Origin: DASXQK01 sp963757155
Lineage (GTDB): Bacteria; Pseudomonadota; Alphaproteobacteria; Dongiales; Dongiaceae
NCBI GenBank assembly: GCA_963757155.1
Contig: CAVWQS010000028.1
Span: 124,001 to 188,000 of the forward strand
Direction of reading: 5' to 3'
Length of the DNA: 64,000 nt
The position numbers and the translations under genes are program-made. This document shows positions 9,847 to 19,341 of this stretch, piece after piece (position 1 is the stretch's first letter; each line of letters begins with the position of its first letter). The notes under the pieces are model-generated. The model made no database searches and was not told the DNA's origin. It saw nothing but the letters and a program-made list of their open reading frames with translations.

Positions 9847-10629
9847 ATGCCCGAGGCGGCGAACAGCCTCATCCGCTTCCGCCAGGTGCGCAAATCCTAT
9901 GGGGCGGTGAATGTGCTCGACAACCTCGACCTCGACATCGCCGAGGGCGAGAAGGTCGCCATCATCGGGCCCAGCGGCTCGGGCAAGACCACCATCCTGC
10001 GCCTGCTGATGACCCTGGAGCGCTACGAATCCGGCACCATCGAGGTGGGTGGCGAGCTGCTGGGGCTGCGCCGCCAGGGCGATCGCCTGATCCCCGACAC
10101 CGAGGTGCATCTGCGCCAGGTGCGCAAGCAGATCGGCATGGTCTTCCAGCACTTCAATCTGTTCCCCCATATGACGGCGCTGCAGAACGTCATCGAAGCG
10201 CCAATCCGCGTGCTGGGCCTCAGCCGCGCCGAGGCGGAGGCGCGCGCGCGCGATCTCTTCGCCATGGTCGGGCTGCAGGAGAAGGCGGCGTCATATCCGC
10301 GCCATCTCTCCGGCGGCCAGCAGCAGCGCGTCGCCATTGCCCGCGCGCTCGCCATGCGTCCGCGGATCATGCTGTTCGACGAGGTGACCTCGGCGCTCGA
10401 TCCCGAGCTGGTGGGCGAGGTGCTGCAGGTGATCCGGCGCCTCGCCAAGGAATTAGGGATGACCATGCTGATCGTCACCCATGAGATGTCCTTCGCCCGC
10501 GATGTCGCCGACCGGATCATCTTCATGGAGAAGGGGCGGATCGTGGAGGAGGGGGAGCCGGGTGTGATCTTCCGCGAGCCCCGCAGCGAGCGGACCCGCG
10601 CCTTCCTGAAGGCCGTCCTGGAGCGTTGA
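9847..10629 (+). CDS. ehuA: ABC transporter ATP-binding protein (EhuA-like)
   Basis: 260 aa. ATG 9847 lies 4 bases after the second permease. Walker A is GPSGSGKTT (about residues 42-50), the Q-loop is MVFQHFNLFPH, the ABC signature is LSGGQQQR and Walker B is IMLFDEVTSALD, so it should be an active ATPase. The segments ILRLLMTLE and HMTALQNVIEAPIRVLGLS closely resemble EhuA, supporting the ectoine-type assignment of the whole importer. It works on the cytoplasmic face with the two permeases upstream. The next gene starts 2 bases after its stop. Confidence 0.85.
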   Translation: MPEAANSLIRFRQVRKSYGAVNVLDNLDLDIAEGEKVAIIGPSGSGKTTILRLLMTLERYESGTIEVGGELLGLRRQGDRLIPDTEVHLRQVRKQIGMVFQHFNLFPHMTALQNVIEAPIRVLGLSRAEAEARARDLFAMVGLQEKAASYPRHLSGGQQQRVAIARALAMRPRIMLFDEVTSALDPELVGEVLQVIRRLAKELGMTMLIVTHEMSFARDVADRIIFMEKGRIVEEGEPGVIFREPRSERTRAFLKAVLER

Positions 10630-10631
10630 GC

Positions 10632-11798
10632 ATGACCCAGCCTGTCGATATCGAGAGCCTGCGGCGGAGCCAATTCCCGCTGACGGAGTCCTGCGCCTAT
10701 CTCAACCATGCCGGCACCGGCCCTCTGCCGCGCCGCCATGTCGAGGCGGCCAGCGCCTTCCTGGCGGCCTGCTGCGAGGGCAAGCCGCCGACGACCTTGG
10801 CTCAGTCGGAAATCCAGCTGGCCGCCCTTCGCGGCCGTGCCGGTGCCCTGATGTCCGCGGGGGCGGAGGATATTGCCGTGCTCTCCCATACGACCCAGGC
10901 CCTGGCCCTGGTGCCGCTGGCGCTGGATTGGCGGGAAGGCGACGAGGTCATCACCTCTGAGAAGGACTACCCCAGCATCGTCTTCTCCCTGATGCGCCTC
11001 CGGCGCCTGGGCGTGAAGCTGAAGTTCATCCCCGATCGCGGCGGCCGCTTCGAGCTCGAGGATCTGCAGGCGCTGCTCAGCCCACGCACCCGGCTGATCA
11101 GCCTGAGCCTGGTCAATTTCGTCACCGGCTTCCGCGCCCCGATCGAGGAGATCGGCGTGCTCTGCCGCGAGCGCGGCATCTGGCTCGTGGTCGATGCCGT
11201 CCAGGCGCTGGGGGCCATCCGCGTGCCGGCCCGCGATCTCGGCGCCGACATCCTGGCGGCCCATGGCTACAAGCATCTGCTGAGCGGCTATGGCGTGGCA
11301 CTCTGCTATTGCTCGCCGCGGGCGCGGGCGGAGCTCGACATCACCATCCCGGCCTGGCCCGGCACCATGTCCAATGCCGATCCCTCGGCCATGCTCGACT
11401 ACGAGGGGGCCGTGTTCACGGCCGAGGCCCGGCGCTTCGAACCGGCCGTGCCCAATTTCGCCGGGCTCTTCGGCGCCAATGAGAGCCTGCAGATCTTGCT
11501 GGACGTGGGGCCGGCGGCGATCGAGCGGCGAATCTTCGGATTTCTCGACGATCTGCTGCCGGAGATCGAGGGGCGGGGCTATCGGGTCGTGAGCCCGCGC
11601 CGCCCGGCGGAGCGCTCGAGCCTGCTGACCTTCGCCTGCCCGCCGGGGATCGACAGCGCCGTCTTGGCGAAAAGTCTCAACGAACGCGCCGTGTACTGCT
11701 CGCTGCGCGAAGGCATGATCCGGCTCTCGCCGCATTTCTACAACATCGCCGCCGATTTCGAGCGGCTTCTGGAATGCTTGCCCGCGGCGGGCAAGTGA
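10632..11798 (+). CDS. Class V aminotransferase-fold PLP enzyme
   Basis: 388 aa, start ATG 10632. The fold is that of the cysteine desulfurase/isopenicillin-N-epimerase group: YLNHAGTGPLP at the N-terminus, LVVDAVQALGAI carrying the Asp that holds the pyridine nitrogen, and AAHGYKHLLSGYG with the probable PLP lysine (about residue 217). It lacks a clear conserved cysteine loop of desulfurases, so sulfur transfer is doubtful. It sits between an ectoine-type importer and an M24 enzyme, 2 bases and 21 bases away, so it most likely acts on the imported compound or its breakdown product. This enzyme is not part of the known eutABCDE ectoine route, which uses different enzymes. Exact reaction unknown. 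Confidence 0.75.
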   Translation: MTQPVDIESLRRSQFPLTESCAYLNHAGTGPLPRRHVEAASAFLAACCEGKPPTTLAQSEIQLAALRGRAGALMSAGAEDIAVLSHTTQALALVPLALDWREGDEVITSEKDYPSIVFSLMRLRRLGVKLKFIPDRGGRFELEDLQALLSPRTRLISLSLVNFVTGFRAPIEEIGVLCRERGIWLVVDAVQALGAIRVPARDLGADILAAHGYKHLLSGYGVALCYCSPRARAELDITIPAWPGTMSNADPSAMLDYEGAVFTAEARRFEPAVPNFAGLFGANESLQILLDVGPAAIERRIFGFLDDLLPEIEGRGYRVVSPRRPAERSSLLTFACPPGIDSAVLAKSLNERAVYCSLREGMIRLSPHFYNIAADFERLLECLPAAGK

Positions 11799-11819
11799 CC
11801 GAAGCAAAGGAGACGCAGC

Positions 11820-13082
11820 ATGGCCGGCCCCTTCCTCGATCGAGATCGTGCTTCGCGGCTGATGGCCGCCGCGGGCATCGATGCGCTGGTGATCAGCGAG
11901 CCCGAGGTCTTCACCTATGCGACCGGGGTGAGCCCCGGCGTGCCCGCGCTGTTCCGTCGCGCCGGCGCTGCCTTCGCCGTGATCCCGGCCGACCCCGCCA
12001 TCCCCGCGGCAGCGGTGATCGGCGATCTCTATCGCGAGAATTTTCTCGCCCGCTCGCCCATCACCGATGTCGCGACCCATCCGATCTGGATCGAGACGGT
12101 GGATGTCACCCGTCAGCTCGCCGCCGGCAGCAATCGCCCGATCGACGAGATGGTGCGCGAGGCCTGGTCGGCCAGCGGCCGCCCGGCCGATTTCGCCCGC
12201 CCGGCCACCTTCGATCTGCAGGCTTCCCTGAAAGCCCTCAAGGGCCTTCTCGGCGGCCGCGGCCTGGCCAAGGCGCGGCTGGGATTCGATCTCGATTTCG
12301 TGCCGGCCAACGATCTGGCCGCCATCAAGGCGGCCCTGCCCGATGCAGGCATCGCCGACGGCTCCCCGGTGCTCGTCCGCCTGATGGTGGTGAAGGCGCC
12401 CGGGGAGATCGAACGGCTGCGCCTTGGCGTGGGGCTGGGGGAGGCGGGGGTCGCCGCGGCCATGGCCCAGATCGTCCCGGGCCAGGGGCCGGAGGATCTG
12501 CGGCTGCTCTTCCGCGAAGGCGTGCACCAGGAGGCTCTCCGGCGCGGCGTCCCCCAACCCGCCCAGACCTGGGAATATATCGCCATCGGACCCGATCCCT
12601 GGTCGCCCGCGGGCCGGACGGCGCCGGGCGCGGCGATCAAGATCGACGTCGGCTGCATCATCGACGGCTATTCCTCCGACAGCTCGCGGAATTTCGTGGT
12701 GGGGACGCCCAGCCCCCATCAGCGCCAGACCCATGAGGCGATCGAGGCGGCCTTCGCCGCCGGGCTGGCGGAGATGAAGCCGGGCAATCCCATCGCCGCG
12801 GTGCATCGCGCGGCCACGGCCGAGATGCACCGTCATGGCTTCGCGGGCTATAGCCGCGGCCATTTCGGGCATGGGATCGGCTATTCCGTCTTCTCGGAGC
12901 AATGGCCCTTCATCGCCGCCGATGCCGAGGTGCCGCTCGAGCCCAACATGGTGCTCGCCTTCGAAATTCCGTTCTATATCAATGGCGTCGGCGCCTTCAA
13001 TCTGGAGGACCAGATCCTGATCACCGCCAGCGGCCATGAATCCATGAACCACCTGCCGCGAGGCCTGGTGGAGGTGGGCTAG
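11820..13082 (+). CDS. M24 family metallopeptidase (Xaa-Pro peptidase / creatinase fold)
   Basis: 420 aa, ATG 11820 with ribosome site AAAGGAG. It has the two-part architecture of the family: an N-terminal creatinase-like domain (about 1-180) and a pita-bread C-terminal domain. All five metal ligands are visible: Asp in KIDVG and Asp in SSDSSR eleven residues later, His in HFGHGIGY, Glu in LAFEIPFY and Glu in NLEDQILI. The known ectoine hydrolase EutD/DoeA has this fold, so the last gene of an ehu-type operon may be a ring-opening hydrolase; a dipeptidase is the alternative. I do not claim EutD identity because its companions EutE/DoeB are missing. Confidence 0.8.
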   Translation: MAGPFLDRDRASRLMAAAGIDALVISEPEVFTYATGVSPGVPALFRRAGAAFAVIPADPAIPAAAVIGDLYRENFLARSPITDVATHPIWIETVDVTRQLAAGSNRPIDEMVREAWSASGRPADFARPATFDLQASLKALKGLLGGRGLAKARLGFDLDFVPANDLAAIKAALPDAGIADGSPVLVRLMVVKAPGEIERLRLGVGLGEAGVAAAMAQIVPGQGPEDLRLLFREGVHQEALRRGVPQPAQTWEYIAIGPDPWSPAGRTAPGAAIKIDVGCIIDGYSSDSSRNFVVGTPSPHQRQTHEAIEAAFAAGLAEMKPGNPIAAVHRAATAEMHRHGFAGYSRGHFGHGIGYSVFSEQWPFIAADAEVPLEPNMVLAFEIPFYINGVGAFNLEDQILITASGHESMNHLPRGLVEVG

Positions 13083-13150
13083 CGCTGTCGGCACCTCTGC
13101 GGAATTGGCGCTTGCGCTCGCTGCCGATTGGTGAGCACGTCACCCGAGCA

Positions 13151-13195
13151 GGAGGAGATGTGCGCTCCTCCATGGGCGAGTCGGGAGCGACTCGC
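13151..13195 (+). promoter_or_regulatory. Two consecutive hairpins after the M24 gene
   Basis: GGAGGAG (13151-13157) pairs with CTCCTCC (13165-13171) around a 7-base loop, and GCGAGTCG (13176-13183) pairs with CGACTCGC (13188-13195) around GGAG. Both stems are perfect. They lie 70 bases after the importer operon and 40 bases before a small gene and rpsU. No U-run follows, so a simple terminator is not certain; the first stem sequesters a Shine-Dalgarno-like sequence and could be a leader structure. Confidence 0.45.
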
Positions 13196-13233
13196 GTCCG
13201 CCCGACATCCTGTCCCAGAGAAAGGTCACATCA

Positions 13234-13449
13234 GTGAGCAGACGAGCTTTGATCTTCGTGCAAAGTCGTGAACCTGAAGGCGAAACCTATATCGGGGCAA
13301 AGATGGTCGATCCGGCCCCCCGGATGGGAAACCACGTAACCTTCATGCATGAAGGCTCGCTGCAGAAGGTGCGCGTTGCCGAGATCAGGCCCTCCGGCTG
13401 GAACATCGATTCGGAGACTGTTCCCACGCTCCGCGTCATGCGGGATTAG
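13234..13449 (+). CDS. Small conserved-looking hypothetical protein
   Basis: 71 aa, GTG start with ribosome site GAGAAAGG about 8 bases upstream. The protein is soluble, with short hydrophobic strands (RALIFVQSRE, NHVTFMHEG, KVRVAEIRP) that could make a small beta barrel. I do not recognise the family. It ends 31 bases before rpsU and may be co-transcribed with it. Confidence 0.55.
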   Translation: MSRRALIFVQSREPEGETYIGAKMVDPAPRMGNHVTFMHEGSLQKVRVAEIRPSGWNIDSETVPTLRVMRD

Positions 13450-13480
13450 TGGGAATCAAAGTGGGAAGCCGGTAAACGAG

Positions 13481-13684
13481 ATGCAGGTATTCGTTCGCGA
13501 CAACGACATCAATTCGGCGCTGCGCGTGCTCAAGCGCAAGATGCAGCGTGAAGGATTGTTCGGCGAGCTGCGCCGCCGCCGCTCATACGAGAAGCCCTCG
13601 CAGCGGCGCAATCGCGAGCTGGCCGAAGGCGTTCGCCGCCGGCGCAAGGCGATGCGCAAGCGGATGATCCGCGAAGGCTACTAG
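13481..13684 (+). CDS. rpsU: 30S ribosomal protein S21
   Basis: 67 aa, begins MQVFVRDNDINSALRVLKRK, which is the standard S21 start in alphaproteobacteria, and ends in a strongly basic arginine-rich helix (RRRRKAMRKRMIREGY). S21 joins the small subunit late in assembly, near the 3' end of 16S rRNA, and helps base pairing with mRNA leaders. Length is normal for the family. It is flanked by two small genes on the same strand. Confidence 0.97.
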   Translation: MQVFVRDNDINSALRVLKRKMQREGLFGELRRRRSYEKPSQRRNRELAEGVRRRRKAMRKRMIREGY

Positions 13685-13734
13685 ACGACCCCATCTTGCC
13701 CACCGGCCTAGCGCGTCTGCATGAAGGAGACGCA

Positions 13735-13977
13735 GTGCCCTATCTCGTAAAATGGAAGATGACCGAGGCCGGCCAGATATTTCAATCCGCGGCCGCCTAT
13801 CTCGTGCCCGCCATGGCGATCGACTTCGCCTGCACCGTGCTGAAGCGCGAGCCCCGTGAAATCTGGATCGAGGGCCCCGGCACCGTCCGGATCGAGCGCG
13901 CCACGATCTTCAGAAGCTGCCAGGACCAGGGCCCGGCGGTCTATTTCCCCAAGGCGAAGGTTCTTCCCAGGGTTTGA
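13735..13977 (+). CDS. Small hypothetical protein downstream of rpsU
   Basis: 80 aa from GTG 13735, which has a strong ribosome site (GAAGGAG, 5 bases away); a longer frame from TTG 13696 has none. It begins MPYLVKWKMTEAGQIFQSAA and ends with KAKVLPRV. It is soluble, without signal peptide or membrane segment. I do not recognise the family. It follows rpsU by 50 bases. Confidence 0.6.
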   Translation: MPYLVKWKMTEAGQIFQSAAAYLVPAMAIDFACTVLKREPREIWIEGPGTVRIERATIFRSCQDQGPAVYFPKAKVLPRV

Positions 13978-14044
13978 GGCTTTCCTCTCGTCCGTCATCC
14001 CCGCCAAAGCGCATATCTCGTCGAGCGCCGCTGCTACTTTCTTC

Positions 14045-14206
14045 CCCCTCCCCCTGCGGGCCGCAAGGCCCGCGCTTTGACGGGGGAGGGCCGCGGTGGG
14101 GGTGGCCATAGACTCAATATTGCAGCCGATGCAGCGCAGACTCTTGATGATCCGCGGACGCGGATCTAACCCCCCGCCCTAACCCTCCCCCGCAAGGGGG
14201 GAGGGG
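14045..14206. repeat. GC-rich palindromes with GCAA loops
   Basis: Two hairpin-forming units lie in the gene-free stretch 13978-14331. In the first, GCGGGCC (14056-14062) pairs with GGCCCGC (14067-14073) around GCAA, inside an outer CCCTCCCC/GGGGGAGGG pair (14045-14090). In the second, CCCTCCCCC (14183-14191) pairs with GGGGGGAGGG around GCAA (14192-14195). GNRA-type loops and the shared arms suggest a REP-like family rather than coding sequence. Nothing else was seen between 13978 and 14240. Confidence 0.5.
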
Positions 14207-14240
14207 ATACAAAGGGAACCCGGCTGGACTTATGTGCATG

Positions 14241-14317
14241 CCCTAGCGCGAAAGCGGGGATCCAGGGCGAGCGGCAGGCTTCTGAACATGTGGCCCCCGC
14301 TTTCGCGGGAATGACGA
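14241..14317. repeat. Dispersed palindromic element, copy 1
   Basis: The arms GCGCGAAAGCGGGGATCCAG and CCCCGCTTTCGCGGGAATGA face each other across about 30 bases. The same core (GCGAAAGCGGG...CCCGCTTTCGCGGGAATGACG) recurs at 32651-32727 and 49425-49510. All three copies lie at gene ends. This is the behaviour of REP/BIME-like elements. Confidence 0.7.
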
Positions 14318-14331
14318 CAGAGAGAGCGACC

Positions 14332-14655
14332 TCAGCCCCCTTCACCCGGCATATCCCCCGGCTTATGCGACAGCCTGTCCAGATCCTCGAGAACGCTGGC
14401 GATCAGCTTCTGCCGGCGCTGATCCTGTGCCGCTGCGGTCTCGGCAAAGAGCGTGATCAGGTAATGCGCCTTCTCCGCCACCTCGACCCAAGTGGAGGAG
14501 GGGGCGACGAGGAGGAATTTCTCCAGCTCCTGCTGCCGCCGGCGCAGCTCCGCCTGATCGGCCGCGACCTCGCCGCGCCGGCGGCGGATATCCGTCGCCC
14601 TTTGGGCGGCCATGCCGCGGTGCTCGTCGAGCGCGATGGGATCGTCGTCGGTCAT
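14332..14655 (-). CDS. Hypothetical protein with a short coiled coil
   Basis: 107 aa, ATG 14655. The protein is soluble and mostly helical. A charged, heptad-like segment (about residues 20-46, with DIRRRRGEVAADQAELRRRQ) suggests a coiled coil. I do not recognise a family. It lies downstream of the methyltransferase gene on the same strand, 53 bases away, with a hairpin between them. Confidence 0.6.
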   Translation of the reverse strand: MTDDDPIALDEHRGMAAQRATDIRRRRGEVAADQAELRRRQQELEKFLLVAPSSTWVEVAEKAHYLITLFAETAAAQDQRRQKLIASVLEDLDRLSHKPGDMPGEGG

Positions 14656-14686
14656 TGGGCCTCTTGCCTCATGTCATTGCTGCCGG

Positions 14687-14705
14687 CAGAGGCCTTCGGC
14701 CTCTG
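14687..14705 (-). terminator. Hairpin just after the cfa-like gene
   Basis: CAGAGGCC and GGCCTCTG pair perfectly across a 3-base loop, starting 4 bases after the stop codon of the methyltransferase. There is no U-run, so it may slow decay or weaken transcription rather than end it. Confidence 0.4.
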
Positions 14706-14708
14706 GTG

Positions 14709-15912
14709 TCAGGCGGAGGAGGGCGGCATCGGCGCGCGCAGGATCATGCGATAGCAGTCGAGGCTCCGGCTGAGAAACTCATAGGTGGCGCCCCAGAGAT
14801 AGAGGCGGAAGCGCCGGTAGTTGAAATCGCCGAAGCGCTCGATGACGAATTCCCGGTTGGCGTCGAAATTGCGCGCCCATTGCTGGAAAGTCAGGAAGTA
14901 GCTGTTGCGGTCGTTCAGGATCTCCATCACCTCGAGCGGGGTCTTGGCGAGCTTGTCGAGGAAATCGTGGAGGACCAGGAAGGAGTGGTTGCCGCCGTAG
15001 ATGTATTTGACCATGAAGGAGGAGAGCTCGTACTTCTTCGTGCAGGCGCTGCCGTCGAGGAAGATGTGCTTGCCCGGCTTGATCAAGGTCAGGAACTTGT
15101 CCAGCACGGGCTTGTATTGCGGGAGATGCTCGATCACGCCCATGATCACGATGGCGTCGTATTTGCGGTCGGTCTGGTACTGCAGCAGGTCGGAAAAGAT
15201 CAGCTCCCAGTCGAAGCCGAGGCTCTTGCCCTTGTTGGTCAGATAGTCGACGGAGACCTGGGAGATGGTGATGCCGGTGCATTTCACGCCCCGGCGCGAG
15301 GCATACTCCATCCAGGCGCCCCAGCCGGGACCGATCTCCAGGATATGGTCGCCGGGCTTCAGCTCCAATTTCTCGAAGCAATAGTCGAACTTGCGCAAGG
15401 TCGCGACGTCGAGGGTCTCGTCCGCCGATTCATAGACGCCCTGGGTGTAGCAGGGGGTCTTGGGGTCGAGAAAGCTCAGGAAGAAATCCGGATCGATATC
15501 GTAATGCGCGGTGATCGCCTGCCGGTTGGTGTGAACCTGGCCGAAGATCAGGGGCTGGATGAAGCGCCAGGCGTAGGTCAGCAGATGGAAATCCTTCATC
15601 GAGCCGCGGAGCTGGAACGGGCTCAGCATGTCGCCCTCGAGGTCGATGTCGCCGGCGAGATAGGCATCGCCGAAGCGGCCTTCGTCGAGGCTGGTGACGG
15701 CCTTGAGCGCCCGGGCGTTCTTCAGCGTGACGTGGAAGCTCGCGGCATCGGGACCGAAATGCTGCAAGGTGCCGTTGGGCAGCACCACATCGAAGGATAC
15801 GGGGGAATTCGGCAAAATGCGTCGCAAAGCGGCCGAGCAGGCCGCGGGCGGGGGTCGCTTCGCGCGGACCGCCGCTTGCCGAGGATTGCGACAGTTTCAG
15901 ATCATCTACCAT
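14709..15912 (-). CDS. Cyclopropane-fatty-acyl-phospholipid synthase family methyltransferase (probable 1-base frameshift)
   Basis: The open part from 15827 encodes 372 aa of a Cfa-type SAM-dependent methyltransferase: an N-terminal lipid-binding region (VVLPNGTLQHFGPDAASF), then DIDPDFFLSFLD, the SAM site LEIGPGWGAW (about residue 166), and IVIMGVIEHLP. Such enzymes add a methylene or methyl group to unsaturated phospholipid chains at the inner membrane. The only start in this frame is a TTG without a ribosome site. A better start is ATG 15912, in another frame, whose peptide ends GLLGRFATHFAEFP. Removing one G from the run of five at 15801-15805 joins this directly to VSFDVVLPNG, a natural-looking family N-terminus. 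I therefore draw the gene to 15912 and suspect an inserted base. Confidence 0.8.
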
Positions 15913-16086
15913 GGTGCCTCGCGGGCTGGTCTCGCCTGCGGCATCCGAAGCAAGCCGAGTCGGGCATTCCCGTCTCGCTTTTACTCCGGCGCCGGCCGAT
16001 TGAAGCTCGGCCGCTACTATACCATAGGCTGCCGCCGATCCGACATGGGATCGAGGCTTTCGGGCGCTGTCGGAAGGGCCGCCACC

Positions 16087-16121
16087 GGGACGGTAGACTC
16101 CGTAGCGGAGCCTGCCGTCCC
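16087..16121 (-). terminator. Long hairpin downstream of groEL
   Basis: GGGACGG (16087-16093) pairs with CCGTCCC (16115-16121), and CTCCG/CGGAG pair inside it around TAG. It starts about 50 bases after the groEL stop on the same strand. No U-run follows, so the role as terminator is likely but not certain. Confidence 0.45.
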
Positions 16122-16171
16122 GATCCCTGGCGGCGGATCGAACCGTTAAGAAGCGATTAGAAGAGTGGCGT

Positions 16172-17776
<1,605 letters not shown>

Positions 17777-17792
17777 GTCTTGAATTCCTTCT

Positions 17793-18110
17793 CTATGCCG
17801 CTTTGCGCTTGGTGCCGGCGCTGCCCGTCATGATCCCCAGGAGGTCCGACTCCTTCATGATCATGAGTTCCTCGCCGTCGAGCTTGATTTCGGTGCCGGA
17901 CCATTTGCCGAAGAGCACGCGGTCGCCGGCCTTCACGTCCAGGGGATGGATCTTGCCATCCTCGCCCCGCGCGCCCGGACCGACGGCGACGACTTCGCCC
18001 TCCATCGGCTTCTCCTTGACGGTGTCGGGAATGATGATGCCGCCGGCCGTCACTTCCTCTTCGGCGACGCGGCGGACGAGGACCCGGTCCTGCAATGGAT
18101 GGAATTTCAT
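17793..18110 (-). CDS. groES: Co-chaperonin GroES (Hsp10)
   Basis: 105 aa, start ATG 18110 with ribosome site AAGGAGA. The sequence runs MKFHPLQDRVLVRR, then the mobile loop EEVTAGGIIIPDTVKEKPME, and DRVLFGKWSGTEIKLDGEE. It caps GroEL. It is slightly longer than the usual 95-97 aa because of a lysine-rich end (GSAGTKRKAA). It is the first gene of the groES-groEL operon. Confidence 0.96.
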   Translation of the reverse strand: MKFHPLQDRVLVRRVAEEEVTAGGIIIPDTVKEKPMEGEVVAVGPGARGEDGKIHPLDVKAGDRVLFGKWSGTEIKLDGEELMIMKESDLLGIMTGSAGTKRKAA

Positions 18111-18161
18111 GAGGCGATCTCCTTGGGTGGGGCGTGGATGTGGAATGGTTCAGGGGGCGAT

Positions 18162-18178
18162 GCGTGTCGTCGACACGC
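18162..18178. promoter_or_regulatory. Perfect 17-base palindrome upstream of groES
   Basis: GCGTGTCG-T-CGACACGC has 8-base perfect arms and lies 52 bases upstream of the groES start. The HrcA site (CIRCE, TTAGCACTC-N9-GAGTGCTAA) is absent between 18111 and 18400, so this palindrome is the best candidate operator for the operon, though palindromes of this size also arise by chance in GC-rich DNA. Confidence 0.4.
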
Positions 18179-18376
18179 TCGTCGGAATGCCAACGGCCCC
18201 ACCGGAAAATTCCTAGGGCTGTGAGACTTGGATATGGTTATGGCGCGACACGAATACGAGCCGTCGCGGGAGAATGATCAAAAAGAACAATGCCGTGTTT
18301 CGTAGGGAATGTCTTTACAAATCGGATTATTCGGCGTCGCAAGTATTTTTGGCGCAGCGACCAGCGCCGGGATCAC

Positions 18377-18601
18377 CTAGAGGCGCGGCGATCTCTTCCT
18401 TCCCCAGGCTCCCCGCAGCGCGCCCAGCCGGTCGCCGAAGCCCTCGGCATCCCGCAGCCTCTCGCCGGCTTCCTTCAGCCAGGCCTGGCGTACGGTCCAC
18501 CCCTGCCGCAGCCAGGGTGTGCTGCGCGGCCCGCTGGCGTCGTACAGCTTGTTGGCAAGCCTCTCCACGACACGCAGGCGCTTCGGCCCCAGGTCAGGCA
18601 A
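18377..18601 (-). CDS. Small hypothetical protein, overlapping the next upstream gene
   Basis: 74 aa from TTG 18601. The start overlaps the TGA of the gene at 18594-18779, and GGAGAG lies 5 bases before it, which suggests coupled translation. The sequence is basic (RLANKLYDASGPRSTPWLRQ, GWTVRQAWLKEAGERL). I do not recognise a family; the start and even the reality of this gene are uncertain. Confidence 0.4.
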   Translation of the reverse strand: MPDLGPKRLRVVERLANKLYDASGPRSTPWLRQGWTVRQAWLKEAGERLRDAEGFGDRLGALRGAWGRKRSPRL

Positions 18602-18779
18602 TCTCGCTCTCCATGACCACGCGAACGACGCCGTCGGTGGTCGATTTGATCCTGTACTGATGCATCCCATGCTCCTCGGGAAGAACGCGCAGGATCTCGA
18701 ACTCGCCTTGCGAATTTCGGATATAGGGGCTCGGAATGAGCTTCACCATTTGTCCGGCCTGGAACTTGTGCGATATCAC
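18594..18779 (-). CDS. Small conserved hypothetical protein
   Basis: 61 aa from GTG 18779, with GAGAGG upstream. The core SHKFQAGQMVKLIPSPYI, FEILRVLPEEHGMHQYRIKS and VVMESEIA follows a pattern of very small alphaproteobacterial proteins with HKF.xGQ.V near the start, a LP..G..QYRIKS middle and a RVV.ES end. The fold is probably a small beta barrel; the role is unknown. A longer frame up to 18959 exists but its extra part looks non-coding. Confidence 0.65.
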   Translation of the reverse strand: MISHKFQAGQMVKLIPSPYIRNSQGEFEILRVLPEEHGMHQYRIKSTTDGVVRVVMESEIA

Positions 18780-19341
18780 GGGTTCAGCTGCCTCTCGTCT
18801 TGAAATTCCGGTGAGCCGCGCGGCGGCAAGCGGAGCGACCGGTGACCGTGCGCGGTGATCTTGATCCAGCGAGCGAGCAGGCGGTAGGGCTACGTCGCAG
18901 GAGCGGTTAGGAGTCCTGCTACCTTGCCATACATATGGTGATTCTCCACGGTATTTCATCCCCAGACCCCCGAATGCCCTGAGATTTCGCCTGGAGGGCG
19001 CGGGTTTTCCGATCCGAAGCCCTGGTCGATCCCGATCATCGAGTCGCCCAGGCTCGTGCGCCAGGCTCCTGCAGATTCAGGTTCGTGCCCTTGTGGCCGG
19101 GGTTTTAGGACACCGCGTCCAGCCAGCCATGTTATGATGCAGGCCTGTCGCCCGCGGTGCTGGCGAGCGAAGCGCCCTTCTCCGGGCGGCTTATCGATTG
19201 CGATCCCCTCCGCGCGCCACATCGTCGTCCTGCCGGCGACGGATGGAACTCTTGGGCCGGTTTTCCGGTTTCCCAACCGTCGCCGACGGAATTCCATCCA
19301 CCAGTATGGTCCCGGAGCATTTGCCGAGGGGAAAGGCAACA
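18780..19341. other. Intergenic region before the glucan synthase gene
   Basis: About 560 bases. Open frames here on both strands are arginine- and proline-rich without family signs or ribosome sites. It must hold the divergent promoters for the small genes and for the glucan synthase, but I could not place convincing -35/-10 boxes. Confidence 0.4.

Noticed and set aside
10632..13082. Calling the two enzymes EutD (ectoine hydrolase) and an ectoine aminotransferase
   Set aside because: The folds allow it for the M24 protein, but there is no EutE/DoeB, EutB or EutC beside it and class V enzymes are not used in the known route, so naming would be unsupported.
10023..13094. A 1,023-codon open frame on the minus strand antisense to the ehuA, aminotransferase and M24 genes
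   Set aside because: It mirrors well supported plus-strand genes; its composition (Gly, Arg, Asp, His) is what antisense of GC-rich genes gives, and no family motif appears.
18111..18400. CIRCE element upstream of groES
   Set aside because: I looked for TTAGCACTC-N9-GAGTGCTAA and found nothing near it; only a different palindrome is present.
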